64,000 bases of DNA, taken from assembly GCF_003852535.1 (NCBI RefSeq), contig NZ_QAJP01000010.1:1-64000 (forward strand), in the 5' to 3' direction. The notes below the pieces were generated by a model. It made no database searches and was not told the origin of the DNA. It worked only from the letters and a program-made list of their open reading frames with translations. The DNA comes from Herminiimonas sp. KBW02 (lineage in GTDB: Bacteria > Pseudomonadota > Gammaproteobacteria > Burkholderiales > Burkholderiaceae_D). Position numbers and translations under genes: made by a program. Shown here in pieces: positions 46,875-55,918 of this stretch; position 1 is the stretch's first letter; every line of letters starts with the position of its first letter.

Positions 46875-49691
46875 TTAGGCTGCCTTGGCTGGCATGATCT
46901 GGCTGGCGATGATTTTCTTCAGTTCCGGCACGCATGAACCGCAGTTGGTACCGCACTTCAGACCTTGCTGCAAAGCAGCCAGCTTGCTGTCCGCATCACC
47001 ATGAGCGTCGATCAGGCTATCGTTGATTTCGGTTTCAGACACATTGAAACAGTTGCAAACGATACGGCCGCGCGACTTGAAGTTTTGCGGCGGCTTGTTC
47101 GACGGCATCAGTAACAGACGACCCAGTGCCGCCACCGACTGCTCACTCTCCAGGTATTCCTTGAGCCAGCCTTCGGCCGAGATATCCCCAGCCAGCGCCA
47201 CTGCCTGCAATTTACCGTCACCAATCAGGATGCGACGCGTATTACCGCGCTTGGTATCGTCATAGCGCAGCACTTGCGCACCAGTGATGCTGAATTTGCT
47301 TTCGATCTCCGCCGTCAGGGCCGGATTCGCCGCATAGTCATCCGCCGCCCGGAACAGCACACCGACTTTGTCGCGCCCGAACAAAGTGCAGGAAGCATAG
47401 GCAAACTTGCGCATCAGCGGTCGCAAAGCGGACTGCAGATCAAGCAACCTGGCTTCGTCTATCCAGCCGAACACGATAAAGCGCCACGGAAATTCTGCTT
47501 TCAGTATCTTCACCGCTGCATGCTTAAGCTCAGGCTGCTTGGAGCTGCAATCAAACGCTGGCGTCGTTAATGCATTCACGCCATAGCTGCCTTCACCATT
47601 GCGCCCGCGACCGGAAACATATTCTTCACCCCAGTGCATGCCGATGAAGGCCTGGCCGGCACGCATATCGTCACCCAGCGCGACCGGGAAGATTTGCGAA
47701 CCGCGCTTGCTGGTGACATGCACCAGATCGCCGACATTGAGTAAACGACGCTCCATATCGACTTTGGACAAGACGATGGACGGCTCCGAGGCATGTGAGA
47801 ACAGTTGCGCTACGGTACCGGTACGACTCATGCCATGCCATTGATCACGCAAACGACCTGTGGTCAGATGGAAGGGATAACGCGCGTCAACTTGTTCCGC
47901 CAGCGGCTGGTACTGCGTATTCACAAACTTTGCACGGCCGTTCGCCGTCGGGAAGATGCCATCTTCATAAAGGCGCTTCTTGCCGCTGCTCGCACCTTCC
48001 GGAAACGGCCATTGTTGTGGCCCCTGCTCTTCCAGCAATTTGAAACTCAGGCCGGTGATATCCAGGTCACGACCACGCGTCGATTCCCTATGTTCGTTCC
48101 AGATTTCCTCAGTATTGGCAAACGGGAAGATGGATGATTTTTTACCGAGTGCGCTTTCCAGTTTGCGTGCGAAGGCTATCGCGATTTCCCAATCGTGTTT
48201 GCATTCACCGAGCTTGGGCAGTACTGATTTGAAACGTGTAATGCGACGCTCAGAGTTGGTGACCGTGCCTTCCTTCTCGCTCCAGGTCGAGGCTGGCAGC
48301 AACACATCGGCGTAATCACAGCTAGCCGTGGTCTTATAAGCTTCCTGCACAATGACCAGCTCGGCATTGCGCAATGCTTCCCGTATCATCGCTTGCTCAG
48401 GCATCGATTGCGCCGGGTTGGTACAGACGATCCAGATGATTTTGATCTCGCCGGTACGCACCGCTTCGAACATTTCCACCGCGCTTTTGCCTGGCGTTGC
48501 CGGTACGTCAGGCACACCCCACAACTTTGCGATCTCGGCGCGGTGCTCAGGATTCGCCAGATCACGATGCGCAGACAACATGGTGGACAAGCCGCCGACT
48601 TCACGGCCGCCCATCGCATTCGGTTGGCCAGTCAGAGACAAAGGACCCGCGCCCGGCTTGCCGATTTGATGCGTCGCCAGGTGCAGGTTAATCAGCGCTG
48701 CATTCTTGGCGGTGCCGGATGACGATTGATTCAGGCCCTGGCAGTACATCGACAAGGATGCTTTCGACTTGCCAAACATGCGTGCCGCCTGCATCAGGTC
48801 TTCTTCCTTGATGCCGCAGATGTCCGCCACAAACTTCGGCGTGTAGTCGCGCACGGTTTGTTTCAGCTCGGCAAAACCTTCGGTATGCTCGGCGATGTAC
48901 TCGAGATCCACCAGGTCTTCCCACAGGCAGATGTGCAGCATGCCGTTAAACAGCGCCACATCGGTACCCGGCAGTATCGGCAAAAACAGATCCGCTTCGC
49001 GTGCCGTATCAGTCCGTCGCGGATCGGCGACGATGACTTTCAGCAAAGGATTGGCTTTGCGTGCATCCTCTATCCGGCGGTAAATGATCGGATGCGCATA
49101 GGCCGTGTTGGAGCCAACGATAAAGATAACTTGCGCGTGATCAATATCTTCGTAACACGGCGGCGGTGCATCAGCACCCAGCGTTTGCTTGTAACCGGCG
49201 ACTGCGCTCGACATACACAAACGCGAGTTGGTATCGACATTATTGGTGCCGATCAAACCCTTGGCCAGTTTGTTGAAGACGTAATAATCCTCGGTCAGAA
49301 GCTGCCCCGAAAGATAGAAGCCGACGCTGTCCGGACCGTGATCGCGTATCGTCGCGGCGAATTTATTGACGATGAAATCCATCGTGGTTGCCCACGATGT
49401 ACGTTCACGTTCATCACTGCGCGACAAGCGCATTTCCGGGTACAGCGCGCGCGACTGTTGTTGCAGGGTCGGGCGCGCCGTCAGATGCAGCGTGCTGCCT
49501 TTGGTACATAGACGGCCAAAGTTGGCCGGATGATCCGGGTCACCGCGTACCCCGATGACTTTTTCTCCATCGCTTTCTATCAAGACACCACAGCCCACCC
49601 CGCAGTAACAGCAGGTGGCTTTGGTTTCTGTCGATGTCGAAGCGCTCGCAGAAGGTTCAAGCCGGGCAGTAGAAAGCAAGGATGCGTTCAT
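46875..49691 (-). CDS. nasA: Assimilatory nitrate reductase catalytic subunit with C-terminal BFD-like domain
   Basis: Reduces nitrate to nitrite in the cytoplasm with a molybdenum bis-MGD cofactor. 938 aa. The N-terminal [4Fe-4S] site is C27-x2-C30-x3-C34-x27-C62 (CCYCGVGCG ... LCTKG). The molybdopterin oxidoreductase core follows (GLNQSSSGTAKNAALINLHLATHQIG, GQPNAMGGREVGGL) and a molybdopterin dinucleotide-binding domain (FHLTTGRLRDQWHGMSRTG). The last 60 residues are a BFD-type [2Fe-2S] domain (VCNCFNVSE, CGTNCGSC), as in NasA-type enzymes that take electrons from a reductase partner. Four-base ATGA overlap with nirD, so coupled translation. Sometimes named nasC in Pseudomonas. Confidence 0.95.
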   Translation of the reverse strand: MNASLLSTARLEPSASASTSTETKATCCYCGVGCGVLIESDGEKVIGVRGDPDHPANFGRLCTKGSTLHLTARPTLQQQSRALYPEMRLSRSDERERTSWATTMDFIVNKFAATIRDHGPDSVGFYLSGQLLTEDYYVFNKLAKGLIGTNNVDTNSRLCMSSAVAGYKQTLGADAPPPCYEDIDHAQVIFIVGSNTAYAHPIIYRRIEDARKANPLLKVIVADPRRTDTAREADLFLPILPGTDVALFNGMLHICLWEDLVDLEYIAEHTEGFAELKQTVRDYTPKFVADICGIKEEDLMQAARMFGKSKASLSMYCQGLNQSSSGTAKNAALINLHLATHQIGKPGAGPLSLTGQPNAMGGREVGGLSTMLSAHRDLANPEHRAEIAKLWGVPDVPATPGKSAVEMFEAVRTGEIKIIWIVCTNPAQSMPEQAMIREALRNAELVIVQEAYKTTASCDYADVLLPASTWSEKEGTVTNSERRITRFKSVLPKLGECKHDWEIAIAFARKLESALGKKSSIFPFANTEEIWNEHRESTRGRDLDITGLSFKLLEEQGPQQWPFPEGASSGKKRLYEDGIFPTANGRAKFVNTQYQPLAEQVDARYPFHLTTGRLRDQWHGMSRTGTVAQLFSHASEPSIVLSKVDMERRLLNVGDLVHVTSKRGSQIFPVALGDDMRAGQAFIGMHWGEEYVSGRGRNGEGSYGVNALTTPAFDCSSKQPELKHAAVKILKAEFPWRFIVFGWIDEARLLDLQSALRPLMRKFAYASCTLFGRDKVGVLFRAADDYAANPALTAEIESKFSITGAQVLRYDDTKRGNTRRILIGDGKLQAVALAGDISAEGWLKEYLESEQSVAALGRLLLMPSNKPPQNFKSRGRIVCNCFNVSETEINDSLIDAHGDADSKLAALQQGLKCGTNCGSCVPELKKIIASQIMPAKAA

Positions 49692-50041
49692 GCAGTGGCA
49701 GCCTCGCTGACCGGTGCATTCAATTCGACGGCGTCCAGATAGACGTCGCCACTCTCAACTTTGACCGAGAAGGTCTGGGTGCAACCTTCATCCGGTGCTG
49801 CTGCGCAACCGTCACTCATGCCGATGCTCCAGTTATGCAAAGGACAGGCGACACGTTCGCCGAACACGATACCCTGCGACAAAGGGCCACCCTTGTGCGG
49901 ACAACGATCCAGCAGGGCAAAGACTTTGTCTTCGCTGTTACGGAAGATGGCGACATTCGGCTTGTCGGCGCGATTAACGACGCGGGAACCGAGTACAGGA
50001 ATGTCGCTTACCTTGCAGATGACTTTCCATTGATTAGACAT
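49688..50041 (-). CDS. nirD: Nitrite reductase (NADH) small subunit
   Basis: 117 aa. Rieske-fold subunit partnering NirB. Unlike the enterobacterial NirD, which lacks them, a full set of Rieske ligands seems present: C47 and H49 (CPHKGG) with C66 and H69 (CPLHNW), so it may carry a [2Fe-2S] cluster. Lies between nirB and nasA with a 94-base gap to nirB and a 4-base overlap with nasA. Confidence 0.93.
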   Translation of the reverse strand: MSNQWKVICKVSDIPVLGSRVVNRADKPNVAIFRNSEDKVFALLDRCPHKGGPLSQGIVFGERVACPLHNWSIGMSDGCAAAPDEGCTQTFSVKVESGDVYLDAVELNAPVSEAATA

Positions 50042-50135
50042 ATGTAGCCTCGATAAAAATTGTGATGAATTTTGTTAAACAAACGTGCTGTGTACTTGCC
50101 GGATGTCCGCACCCGTGGCACGGACATCTGCGTGC

Positions 50136-52574
50136 TTAGATCGACAATGGTTCGAACTGGCGGGTATCGACCATCGCTTTTTCCGGTTCATGCCATGGAT
50201 CGGACTCACCTTCCAGCGAGAACAACAGGCGCTGATACAGGGCCTTGCGGTTAGCCTCGTCTTCCAGCACTTTTTGTTTAGCATGATCCAGGCCTACACG
50301 CGCCAGGTAATGCACGGTTCGTTCCAGGTACCAGCCTTCCTCGCGATACAGTTGCAGGAAGGCACCTGCGTACTCCAGCACTTCTTCATGGGTTTTGAGT
50401 TTGACGAAGAATTCAGCCACTTCGGTTTTGATACCGCCGTTGCCGCCAACATAAATTTCCCAGCCCGAATCAACGCCGATTACACCGACGTCCTTGATAC
50501 CGGCTTCAGCACAGTTACGCGGGCAACCCGAAACGGCGAGCTTGACCTTGTGCGGTGCATACATGCGTGCCAATTGATGCTCCAGTTGCTGACCCATTTT
50601 GGTTGAATCCTGGGTACCAAAACGGCACCATTCGGAACCGACACAGGTTTTCACCGTACGCAAACCCTTGGCATAACCGAGACCAGACGGCATGCCGAGG
50701 TCTTGCCAGACCGCGCGCAGATCTTCTTTCTTCACACCCAGCAAATCGATACGCTGACCGCCGGTCACCTTGACGGTAGGAATCTTGAACTTGTCGACCA
50801 CATCAGCGATGCGGCGCAATTCCGAAGAGTTGGTTTCGCCACCCCACATACGCGGGATGACGGAGAAGGTGCCGTCTTTTTGGATGTTCGCGTGCGCACG
50901 TTCGTTGATGAAGCGCGATTGCGGATCATCCTTGGCTTGCCCTGGCCAGGTCGAGATCAGATAGTAGTTAATACCCGGACGGCAGCTGGAGCAACCGTTG
51001 GGCGTACGCCAGTTCATGTGCGCCATCACGCCGGCCACCGTCAGCAACTTCTCTGCCTTGATCGCATCACGTACTTCCTGATGCGTATGGTCGGTACAGC
51101 CACACATAGGTTTGGCTTTGGTGGATGCCGAGTAATCGCCACCAGCGGTCGCCATAATGATTTGTTCGACCAGGCCGGTACAGGAACCGCAGGATGCAGA
51201 CGCCTTGGTGTGTTTGCGTACGTCTTCGATCGTGAACAAACCTTTTTCCTTGATCGCCTTAACGATGGTGCCTTTGCACACGCCGTTACAGCCGCACACC
51301 TCTGCGCTATCCGGCATCGCTGCCGCCTTGCTGAAGCCTTCGTGACCGACATCGCCGGGACGACCAGTATTAGCTTCGCCAAACATCAGGGTGTCGCGAA
51401 TTTCGCTGATGTCCTTGCCTTCGCGCAGCAGGTTGAAGTACCAGCTGCCATCAACCGTATCGCCGTACAGGCAGGCACCGATCAGCTTGTCGTCTTTCAG
51501 CACCAGTTTCTTATAGACGCCACCGATAGGATCGGACAGCAGGATTTCTTCCGTACCTTCACCACCGAGGAATTCACCAGCGGAGAATAAATCGATACCA
51601 GTTACTTTCAGCTTGGTCGACGTGACCGAACCCTGGTAACGACCGATGCCGAAGTTCGCCAGGTGATTCGCGCACACCTTGGCCATTTCAAACAAAGGCG
51701 CAACCAGACCATATGCAGTACCGCGATGGTTCACGCATTCACCGACCGCATACACGCGCGGATCATAGGTTTGCATGGTGTCGTTGACGACGATGCCGCG
51801 ATTGCAATGCAGGCCGGCGGATTCAGCCAGCGCAGTGTTCGGACGAATACCGACCGCCATCACCACCAGTTGTGTCGGGATTTCAGTGCCGTCGGTGAAG
51901 CGCAAGGCCTGTACACGGCCATTCGCATCGCTAATGATCTCTTGCGAGTTTTTACCGAGCAAGAAATTCAGACCTCTGTCTTCCAGAGATTTTTGCAGCA
52001 TCTTGCCTGCCGCTTCGTCGAGCTGACGCTCCATCAGGGTGGTCGGCAAATGCACGACCGTTACTTCCATACCGCGCAGCTTGAGGCCGTTCGCCGCTTC
52101 CAGACCCAGCAAACCGCCACCGATGACGACCGCCTGCTTGTGCACCTTGGCCGCGTCTATCATCGCGTTGGTGTCCTGAATGTCGCGATAGGAAATCACG
52201 CCTTCCAGATCCTTGCCTGGTATCGGCAACATGAACGGATTCGAGCCGGTTGCCATCAACAGACGGTCATACGGTGCAACCGTGCCATCGTCGGCGATCA
52301 CTACGCGTTTGACGCGATCGATCTCGACGATCTTTTTCCCCAGATGCAGGGTGATATCGTTTTCCGCATACCAGTCGACATCATTGAGCATGATGTCTTT
52401 GATGGTTTGCTCGCCCGCCAGTACCGGCGACAGCAGAATACGGTTGTAGTTGGCATACGCTTCCGCGCCAAATACCGTAATGTCATATAAGTCAGGAGCA
52501 ATCTTGCGCAGTTCTTCCAGAGTACGTACGCCTGCCATACCGTTACCGACCATGACCAGTTTCATTTTTTTCAT
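50136..52574 (-). CDS. nirB: Nitrite reductase (NADH) large subunit
   Basis: Six-electron reduction of nitrite to ammonium using sirohaem. 812 aa from the ATG at 52574 (MKKMKLVMVGNGMAG); the frame runs 65 codons further upstream but that part is upstream of the predicted sigma-54 start and lacks family character. Order: FAD/NAD(P) pyridine nucleotide domains (KLVMVGNGMAGVRTLEEL, VVIGGGLLGLEAANGL), a BFD [2Fe-2S] domain (CGCNGVCKG, KASASCGSCTG), then the sirohaem/[4Fe-4S] domain with CVGSEWCRFG and SGCPRNCAEAG ligands. First gene of nirB-nirD-nasA. Confidence 0.96.
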   Translation of the reverse strand: MKKMKLVMVGNGMAGVRTLEELRKIAPDLYDITVFGAEAYANYNRILLSPVLAGEQTIKDIMLNDVDWYAENDITLHLGKKIVEIDRVKRVVIADDGTVAPYDRLLMATGSNPFMLPIPGKDLEGVISYRDIQDTNAMIDAAKVHKQAVVIGGGLLGLEAANGLKLRGMEVTVVHLPTTLMERQLDEAAGKMLQKSLEDRGLNFLLGKNSQEIISDANGRVQALRFTDGTEIPTQLVVMAVGIRPNTALAESAGLHCNRGIVVNDTMQTYDPRVYAVGECVNHRGTAYGLVAPLFEMAKVCANHLANFGIGRYQGSVTSTKLKVTGIDLFSAGEFLGGEGTEEILLSDPIGGVYKKLVLKDDKLIGACLYGDTVDGSWYFNLLREGKDISEIRDTLMFGEANTGRPGDVGHEGFSKAAAMPDSAEVCGCNGVCKGTIVKAIKEKGLFTIEDVRKHTKASASCGSCTGLVEQIIMATAGGDYSASTKAKPMCGCTDHTHQEVRDAIKAEKLLTVAGVMAHMNWRTPNGCSSCRPGINYYLISTWPGQAKDDPQSRFINERAHANIQKDGTFSVIPRMWGGETNSSELRRIADVVDKFKIPTVKVTGGQRIDLLGVKKEDLRAVWQDLGMPSGLGYAKGLRTVKTCVGSEWCRFGTQDSTKMGQQLEHQLARMYAPHKVKLAVSGCPRNCAEAGIKDVGVIGVDSGWEIYVGGNGGIKTEVAEFFVKLKTHEEVLEYAGAFLQLYREEGWYLERTVHYLARVGLDHAKQKVLEDEANRKALYQRLLFSLEGESDPWHEPEKAMVDTRQFEPLSI

Positions 52575-52614
52575 CGCTGCATCCCACAGATTTGTTGTTC
52601 GCAAATCTAAATAA

Positions 52615-52629
52615 GCAAAACAAATGCCA
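52615..52629 (-). promoter_or_regulatory. Sigma-54 promoter for nirB
   Basis: On the minus strand TGGCATTTGTTTTGC matches TGGCAC-N5-TTGC with one mismatch in the -24 box (T for C). GG and GC are correctly spaced. The predicted start of transcription is near 52603, giving a leader of about 29 bases before the nirB ATG. Confidence 0.75.
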
Positions 52630-52691
52630 GTTTTACTTTTAGTGCGGTTTGTCTGGGAAACAGCGTTTTCGCACCATTTAAAGTTGCATTT

Positions 52692-52708
52692 CGCACTCAA
52701 CAAGTGCG
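52692..52708. promoter_or_regulatory. NtrC-type binding site between nirB and the nitrate transporter gene
   Basis: CGCAC-TCAACAA-GTGCG is a perfect inverted repeat in the GCAC-N7-GTGC format of NtrC (consensus like TGCACTAAAATGGTGCA). It is about 97 bases upstream of the predicted nirB start and about 120 from that of the transporter, typical enhancer distances, so one site may serve both. Confidence 0.6.
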
Positions 52709-52793
52709 GAAGCCGGTTTATTTGGTGCAGTCGCCAACATTCGTCAACACGCATAAAGTGCACGCCCATTCGTGGATCACGCCCGCACTAAAG

Positions 52794-52808
52794 TGGCATG
52801 GCCCTTGC
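52794..52808 (+). promoter_or_regulatory. Sigma-54 promoter for the nitrate transporter gene
   Basis: TGGCATGGCCCTTGC matches the -24/-12 consensus with one mismatch. The predicted transcription start is near 52820, so translation should begin at 52847 and not at the ATG at 52817. Confidence 0.78.
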
Positions 52809-52846
52809 ATATTTAGATGCAACCCTGTCTAACTCTGCGAGCTATC

Positions 52847-54061
52847 ATGCAAAAAACCTCATTCTGGAAAGCTGGTCACACACCGACCCTGCTTGCCTCC
52901 TTCTTTTACTTCGACCTGAGTTTTATGGTCTGGGTCATCCTCGGCCCATTGGCGGTTCAGATCTCCGGCGACCTCGGCCTGACGCCTGCACAAAAAGGTT
53001 TAATGGTGGCAACCCCGTTGCTGGCAGGCGCTTTGTTGCGCATCGTCATGGGCGTGCTGGTTGATCATCTGAAACCTAAAAAGGCCGGCATCATCGGCCA
53101 GGTCATTGTCATGAGTGGTTTGTTATGGGCATGGCTCGGCGACCTGAGCAGCTATCACACCATGCTGACCTTCGGCGTCATCCTCGGCTTCGCCGGTGCT
53201 GCTTTTGCCGTCGCCCTGCCGCTGGCTTCGCGCTGGTATCCGCCGGAACATCAGGGCACGGCGCTCGGGATTGCCGGCGCCGGTAATTCCGGTACCGCCT
53301 TCGCCGCTCTGTTTGCACCGACACTGGCCATCCTGTTCGGCTGGCAAAATGTGTTCGGCCTGTGTCTGATTCCACTCAGCATCGCATTCGTGGTCTATCT
53401 GGTGTTTACCAAAGATGCGCCTTCGGCTCCACCACCTAAATCGCTGGTCGAATACCTGCATGTGCTTAAGGACAAGGACGCCTGGTGGTTTATGTTCTTC
53501 TATAGCGTAACCTTCGGTGGTTTCTCCGGCCTGGCATCCTCGCTGACTATCTATTTCAACGGTCAGTATGGTTTGTCGCCAGTGACCGCAGGCTACTTCA
53601 CCGCAGCATGCGTATTTGCCGGTTCAGCCATCCGTCCATTGGGCGGCCGTCTGGCCGACCGTATCGGCGGCATCAAGACTTTGTCGATGATGTATATGCT
53701 GGCAGCCAGCTTCATGCTGATCGCCAGCTTCGGCCTGTCGTCAGCGATGGCAGCAGTCGTGATCTTTGTACTCGCGATGCTGGCACTCGGCGTCGGCAAT
53801 GGTGCAGTGTTCCAGTTGGTACCGCAACGCTTCCGCAAGGAAATCGGTGTCATGACAGGACTGGTCGGCATGGCGGGCGGCATCGGTGGCTTCTATCTGG
53901 CTTCCAGCCTCGGCTACTCCAAACAATTGACCGGCAGCTACCAGGGTGGTTTGATTGTGTTTGCAGCCCTGGCCATCGTCGCCCTGCTCGGTTTGTCGGC
54001 AGTGAAAAATCGCTGGCGCACAACCTGGGGCAGCGCCGCCATGACCAATGCAAAAATCTGA
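52847..54061 (+). CDS. MFS nitrate/nitrite transporter (NarK/NasA type)
   Basis: 404 aa, about 12 membrane segments. Nitrate-porter signatures: ASFFYFDLSFMVWVILGPLA at the N-terminus, the glycine-rich GIAGAGNSGTAFAALFAP, and later GNGAVFQLVPQRFRKEIGVMTGLVGMAGGIGGF. The sigma-54 start supports MQKTSFWKAGH at 52847 over an upstream ATG. Divergent from nirB. Imports nitrate for the cytoplasmic reductases. Confidence 0.93.
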   Translation: MQKTSFWKAGHTPTLLASFFYFDLSFMVWVILGPLAVQISGDLGLTPAQKGLMVATPLLAGALLRIVMGVLVDHLKPKKAGIIGQVIVMSGLLWAWLGDLSSYHTMLTFGVILGFAGAAFAVALPLASRWYPPEHQGTALGIAGAGNSGTAFAALFAPTLAILFGWQNVFGLCLIPLSIAFVVYLVFTKDAPSAPPPKSLVEYLHVLKDKDAWWFMFFYSVTFGGFSGLASSLTIYFNGQYGLSPVTAGYFTAACVFAGSAIRPLGGRLADRIGGIKTLSMMYMLAASFMLIASFGLSSAMAAVVIFVLAMLALGVGNGAVFQLVPQRFRKEIGVMTGLVGMAGGIGGFYLASSLGYSKQLTGSYQGGLIVFAALAIVALLGLSAVKNRWRTTWGSAAMTNAKI

Positions 54062-54139
54062 GTCGCGTAGTCAGATGACACTGATAATGTATGTCCACCA
54101 TACGAGCAATATCATGACCATGCTTTCATCCTTGCAGCC

Positions 54140-55855
54140 ATGCCACTGACGCTTGCCGCGGCTTATTCCACGCGCGCCGGGCTGCGTCCGCACAACGAGG
54201 ATTTCGTCGGCATGGTCATGCCTGACGAACCAGAGCTGTCGAGCAAGGGCATGATCGCGGCAATTGCCGATGGCGTATCCGGCAATGAAGGCGGACGCGA
54301 AGCATCCGAGTACACGATACGCGGCTTGCTGAGTGATTACTACGCGACCTCTGACACATGGCCGGTGACGCAATCGCTGGATCGCGTGCTCAAGGCCATC
54401 AATAGCTGGGTTCAGCATCAGGGTTCGATACGCGCCGAGCTGGCCGGTATGGCGACCACGCTGACGGCACTGGTGTTGCGCGGCAATTTTTATTACTTCG
54501 CGCATGTCGGCGACACGCGTCTTTATCTGTTGCGTGACGGCGTACTGAGCCGCCTTACCGCAGACCATGTGTGGGACCGTCCGGAAATGCAGCACGTGTT
54601 GACACGTGCAATCGGACTGGACTCGCAACTGGCAATCGACCATGGCATGGGTGAATTGCATGAAGGCGATGCATTTTTGCTGGCCACGGATGGTGTGTGG
54701 GCATCAGTTTCTGAGCACGATCTGAAAGAACAGCTGCTACAACTGGTCGGCAAACAGCAGGCAGCCGAAGCCATCGCGCATACGCTGATCGACAAGGCGC
54801 TCGAAGCGGGCGCGCAAGACAATGTCAGCGCGCTGGTAGTGCGTGTCGATGGCTTGCCGGAGACGAATTTACGCGATGCATTGTCCGGCTCGCAGCAATT
54901 CCCGGTACCGCCCAGACTCAAAGTCGGTCAGAAAATAGATGGGTATACCGTCGAGGAACAGATACACGCTTCCAATACCACCCTGCTCTATCGCGTATCC
55001 GAACCGCGTGCCGCGAATCAGACGCCGCGCTATCTGGTGCTGAAAACCTTGCATCCGGATCGCGCGCAGGACGTGCATGAGCGCTCGGCATTTGCGCATG
55101 AAGAATGGCTGACCAAGCGCGTGGTCGCGCGCTTCTTCCCGCAAATTATCACGCCGGAAAACAAAACCTATCTGTATTACCTCACGACCTGGCATGACGG
55201 AAATACACTGCAACAACATCTGGACGCGGGAGAACATTTCACGATACCGGATGTCATTGCACACGGTACCAAGCTGGTGCGTGCGATAGGTGCACTGCAC
55301 AGGCGCAGCATCATTCATCGCGATATCAAGCCGGGCAATATTCATCTGGGCAAGGACGGCGAGCTGCGCATACTCGATCTGGGTGTTGCGCAATCCGGCC
55401 TGGAAGCGGAAGACGAGATGCGCGCGCCTCGTGCCGGTACGCCATCCTTCCTCGCACCGGAGCAATTCAATAATGCACCGGCATCGCAGCAAACTGATTT
55501 GTATTCAACCGGCGTCACGCTGTATTTATTGCTGACGCGGCATTTTCCTTACGGTGAGATCGAACCCTTCCAGACGCCGCGTTTTGGCGAAGCCGTCCCA
55601 CCCAGCCGCTATCGCCCTGATTTACCTTTGTGGCTGGAGAATGTATTGCTCAAGGCGGTCGCACGCGATCCGGCTGATCGCTTCGAAACTGCCGAAGAGT
55701 TTTTGCTGGCACTGGAACGTGGCGCCAGTCGGCCACTTCCTGCGATTGCACCCAAGCCGTTGGCAGAACGCGATCCGGCATCCTTATGGCGCGCAGTCGC
55801 AGCGGTCTCCATCGTATTGAATTTGTTGTTGCTGTATTTGCTGATGGTGCGTTAG
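54140..55855 (+). CDS. Fused PP2C phosphatase - Ser/Thr kinase, tail-anchored
   Basis: 571 aa. Residues 1 to about 240 are a PP2C phosphatase with metal Asp residues at 21, 44, 184 and 227 (RPHNEDF, IADGVSG, ATDGVW, QDNVS). Residues about 265-525 are a protein kinase: Lys302 (LVLKTLHP), HRD at 393-395 (IIHRDIKPGN), DLG instead of DFG at 413; the glycine loop is degenerate. A hydrophobic stretch at about 548-568 anchors the C-terminus in the membrane. 78 bases after the nitrate transporter, same strand. An equivalent gene (PA1782) sits by nirB and nasA in Pseudomonas aeruginosa, so the pairing is conserved. Targets unknown; transporter or reductase control is a reasonable guess. Confidence 0.93.
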   Translation: MPLTLAAAYSTRAGLRPHNEDFVGMVMPDEPELSSKGMIAAIADGVSGNEGGREASEYTIRGLLSDYYATSDTWPVTQSLDRVLKAINSWVQHQGSIRAELAGMATTLTALVLRGNFYYFAHVGDTRLYLLRDGVLSRLTADHVWDRPEMQHVLTRAIGLDSQLAIDHGMGELHEGDAFLLATDGVWASVSEHDLKEQLLQLVGKQQAAEAIAHTLIDKALEAGAQDNVSALVVRVDGLPETNLRDALSGSQQFPVPPRLKVGQKIDGYTVEEQIHASNTTLLYRVSEPRAANQTPRYLVLKTLHPDRAQDVHERSAFAHEEWLTKRVVARFFPQIITPENKTYLYYLTTWHDGNTLQQHLDAGEHFTIPDVIAHGTKLVRAIGALHRRSIIHRDIKPGNIHLGKDGELRILDLGVAQSGLEAEDEMRAPRAGTPSFLAPEQFNNAPASQQTDLYSTGVTLYLLLTRHFPYGEIEPFQTPRFGEAVPPSRYRPDLPLWLENVLLKAVARDPADRFETAEEFLLALERGASRPLPAIAPKPLAERDPASLWRAVAAVSIVLNLLLLYLLMVR

Positions 55856-55870
55856 CGCGCACTCAAGAAT

Positions 55871-55900
55871 GGCGCTGCGGACGCCTGCATCCGCAACGCC
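55871..55900. terminator. Hairpin between convergent kinase and nrtD genes
   Basis: GGCGCTGCGGA (55871-55881) / TCCGCAACGCC (55890-55900), one mismatch. No strong T tract on either side. Confidence 0.5.
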
Positions 55901-55918
55901 AGTACGAAGTCAGCGCTA

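Noticed and set aside
52575-52769. N-terminal extension of nirB by 65 codons
   Set aside because: It starts upstream of the predicted sigma-54 transcription start and has no resemblance to NirB; the ATG at 52574 begins the expected MKKMKLVMVGNG sequence.
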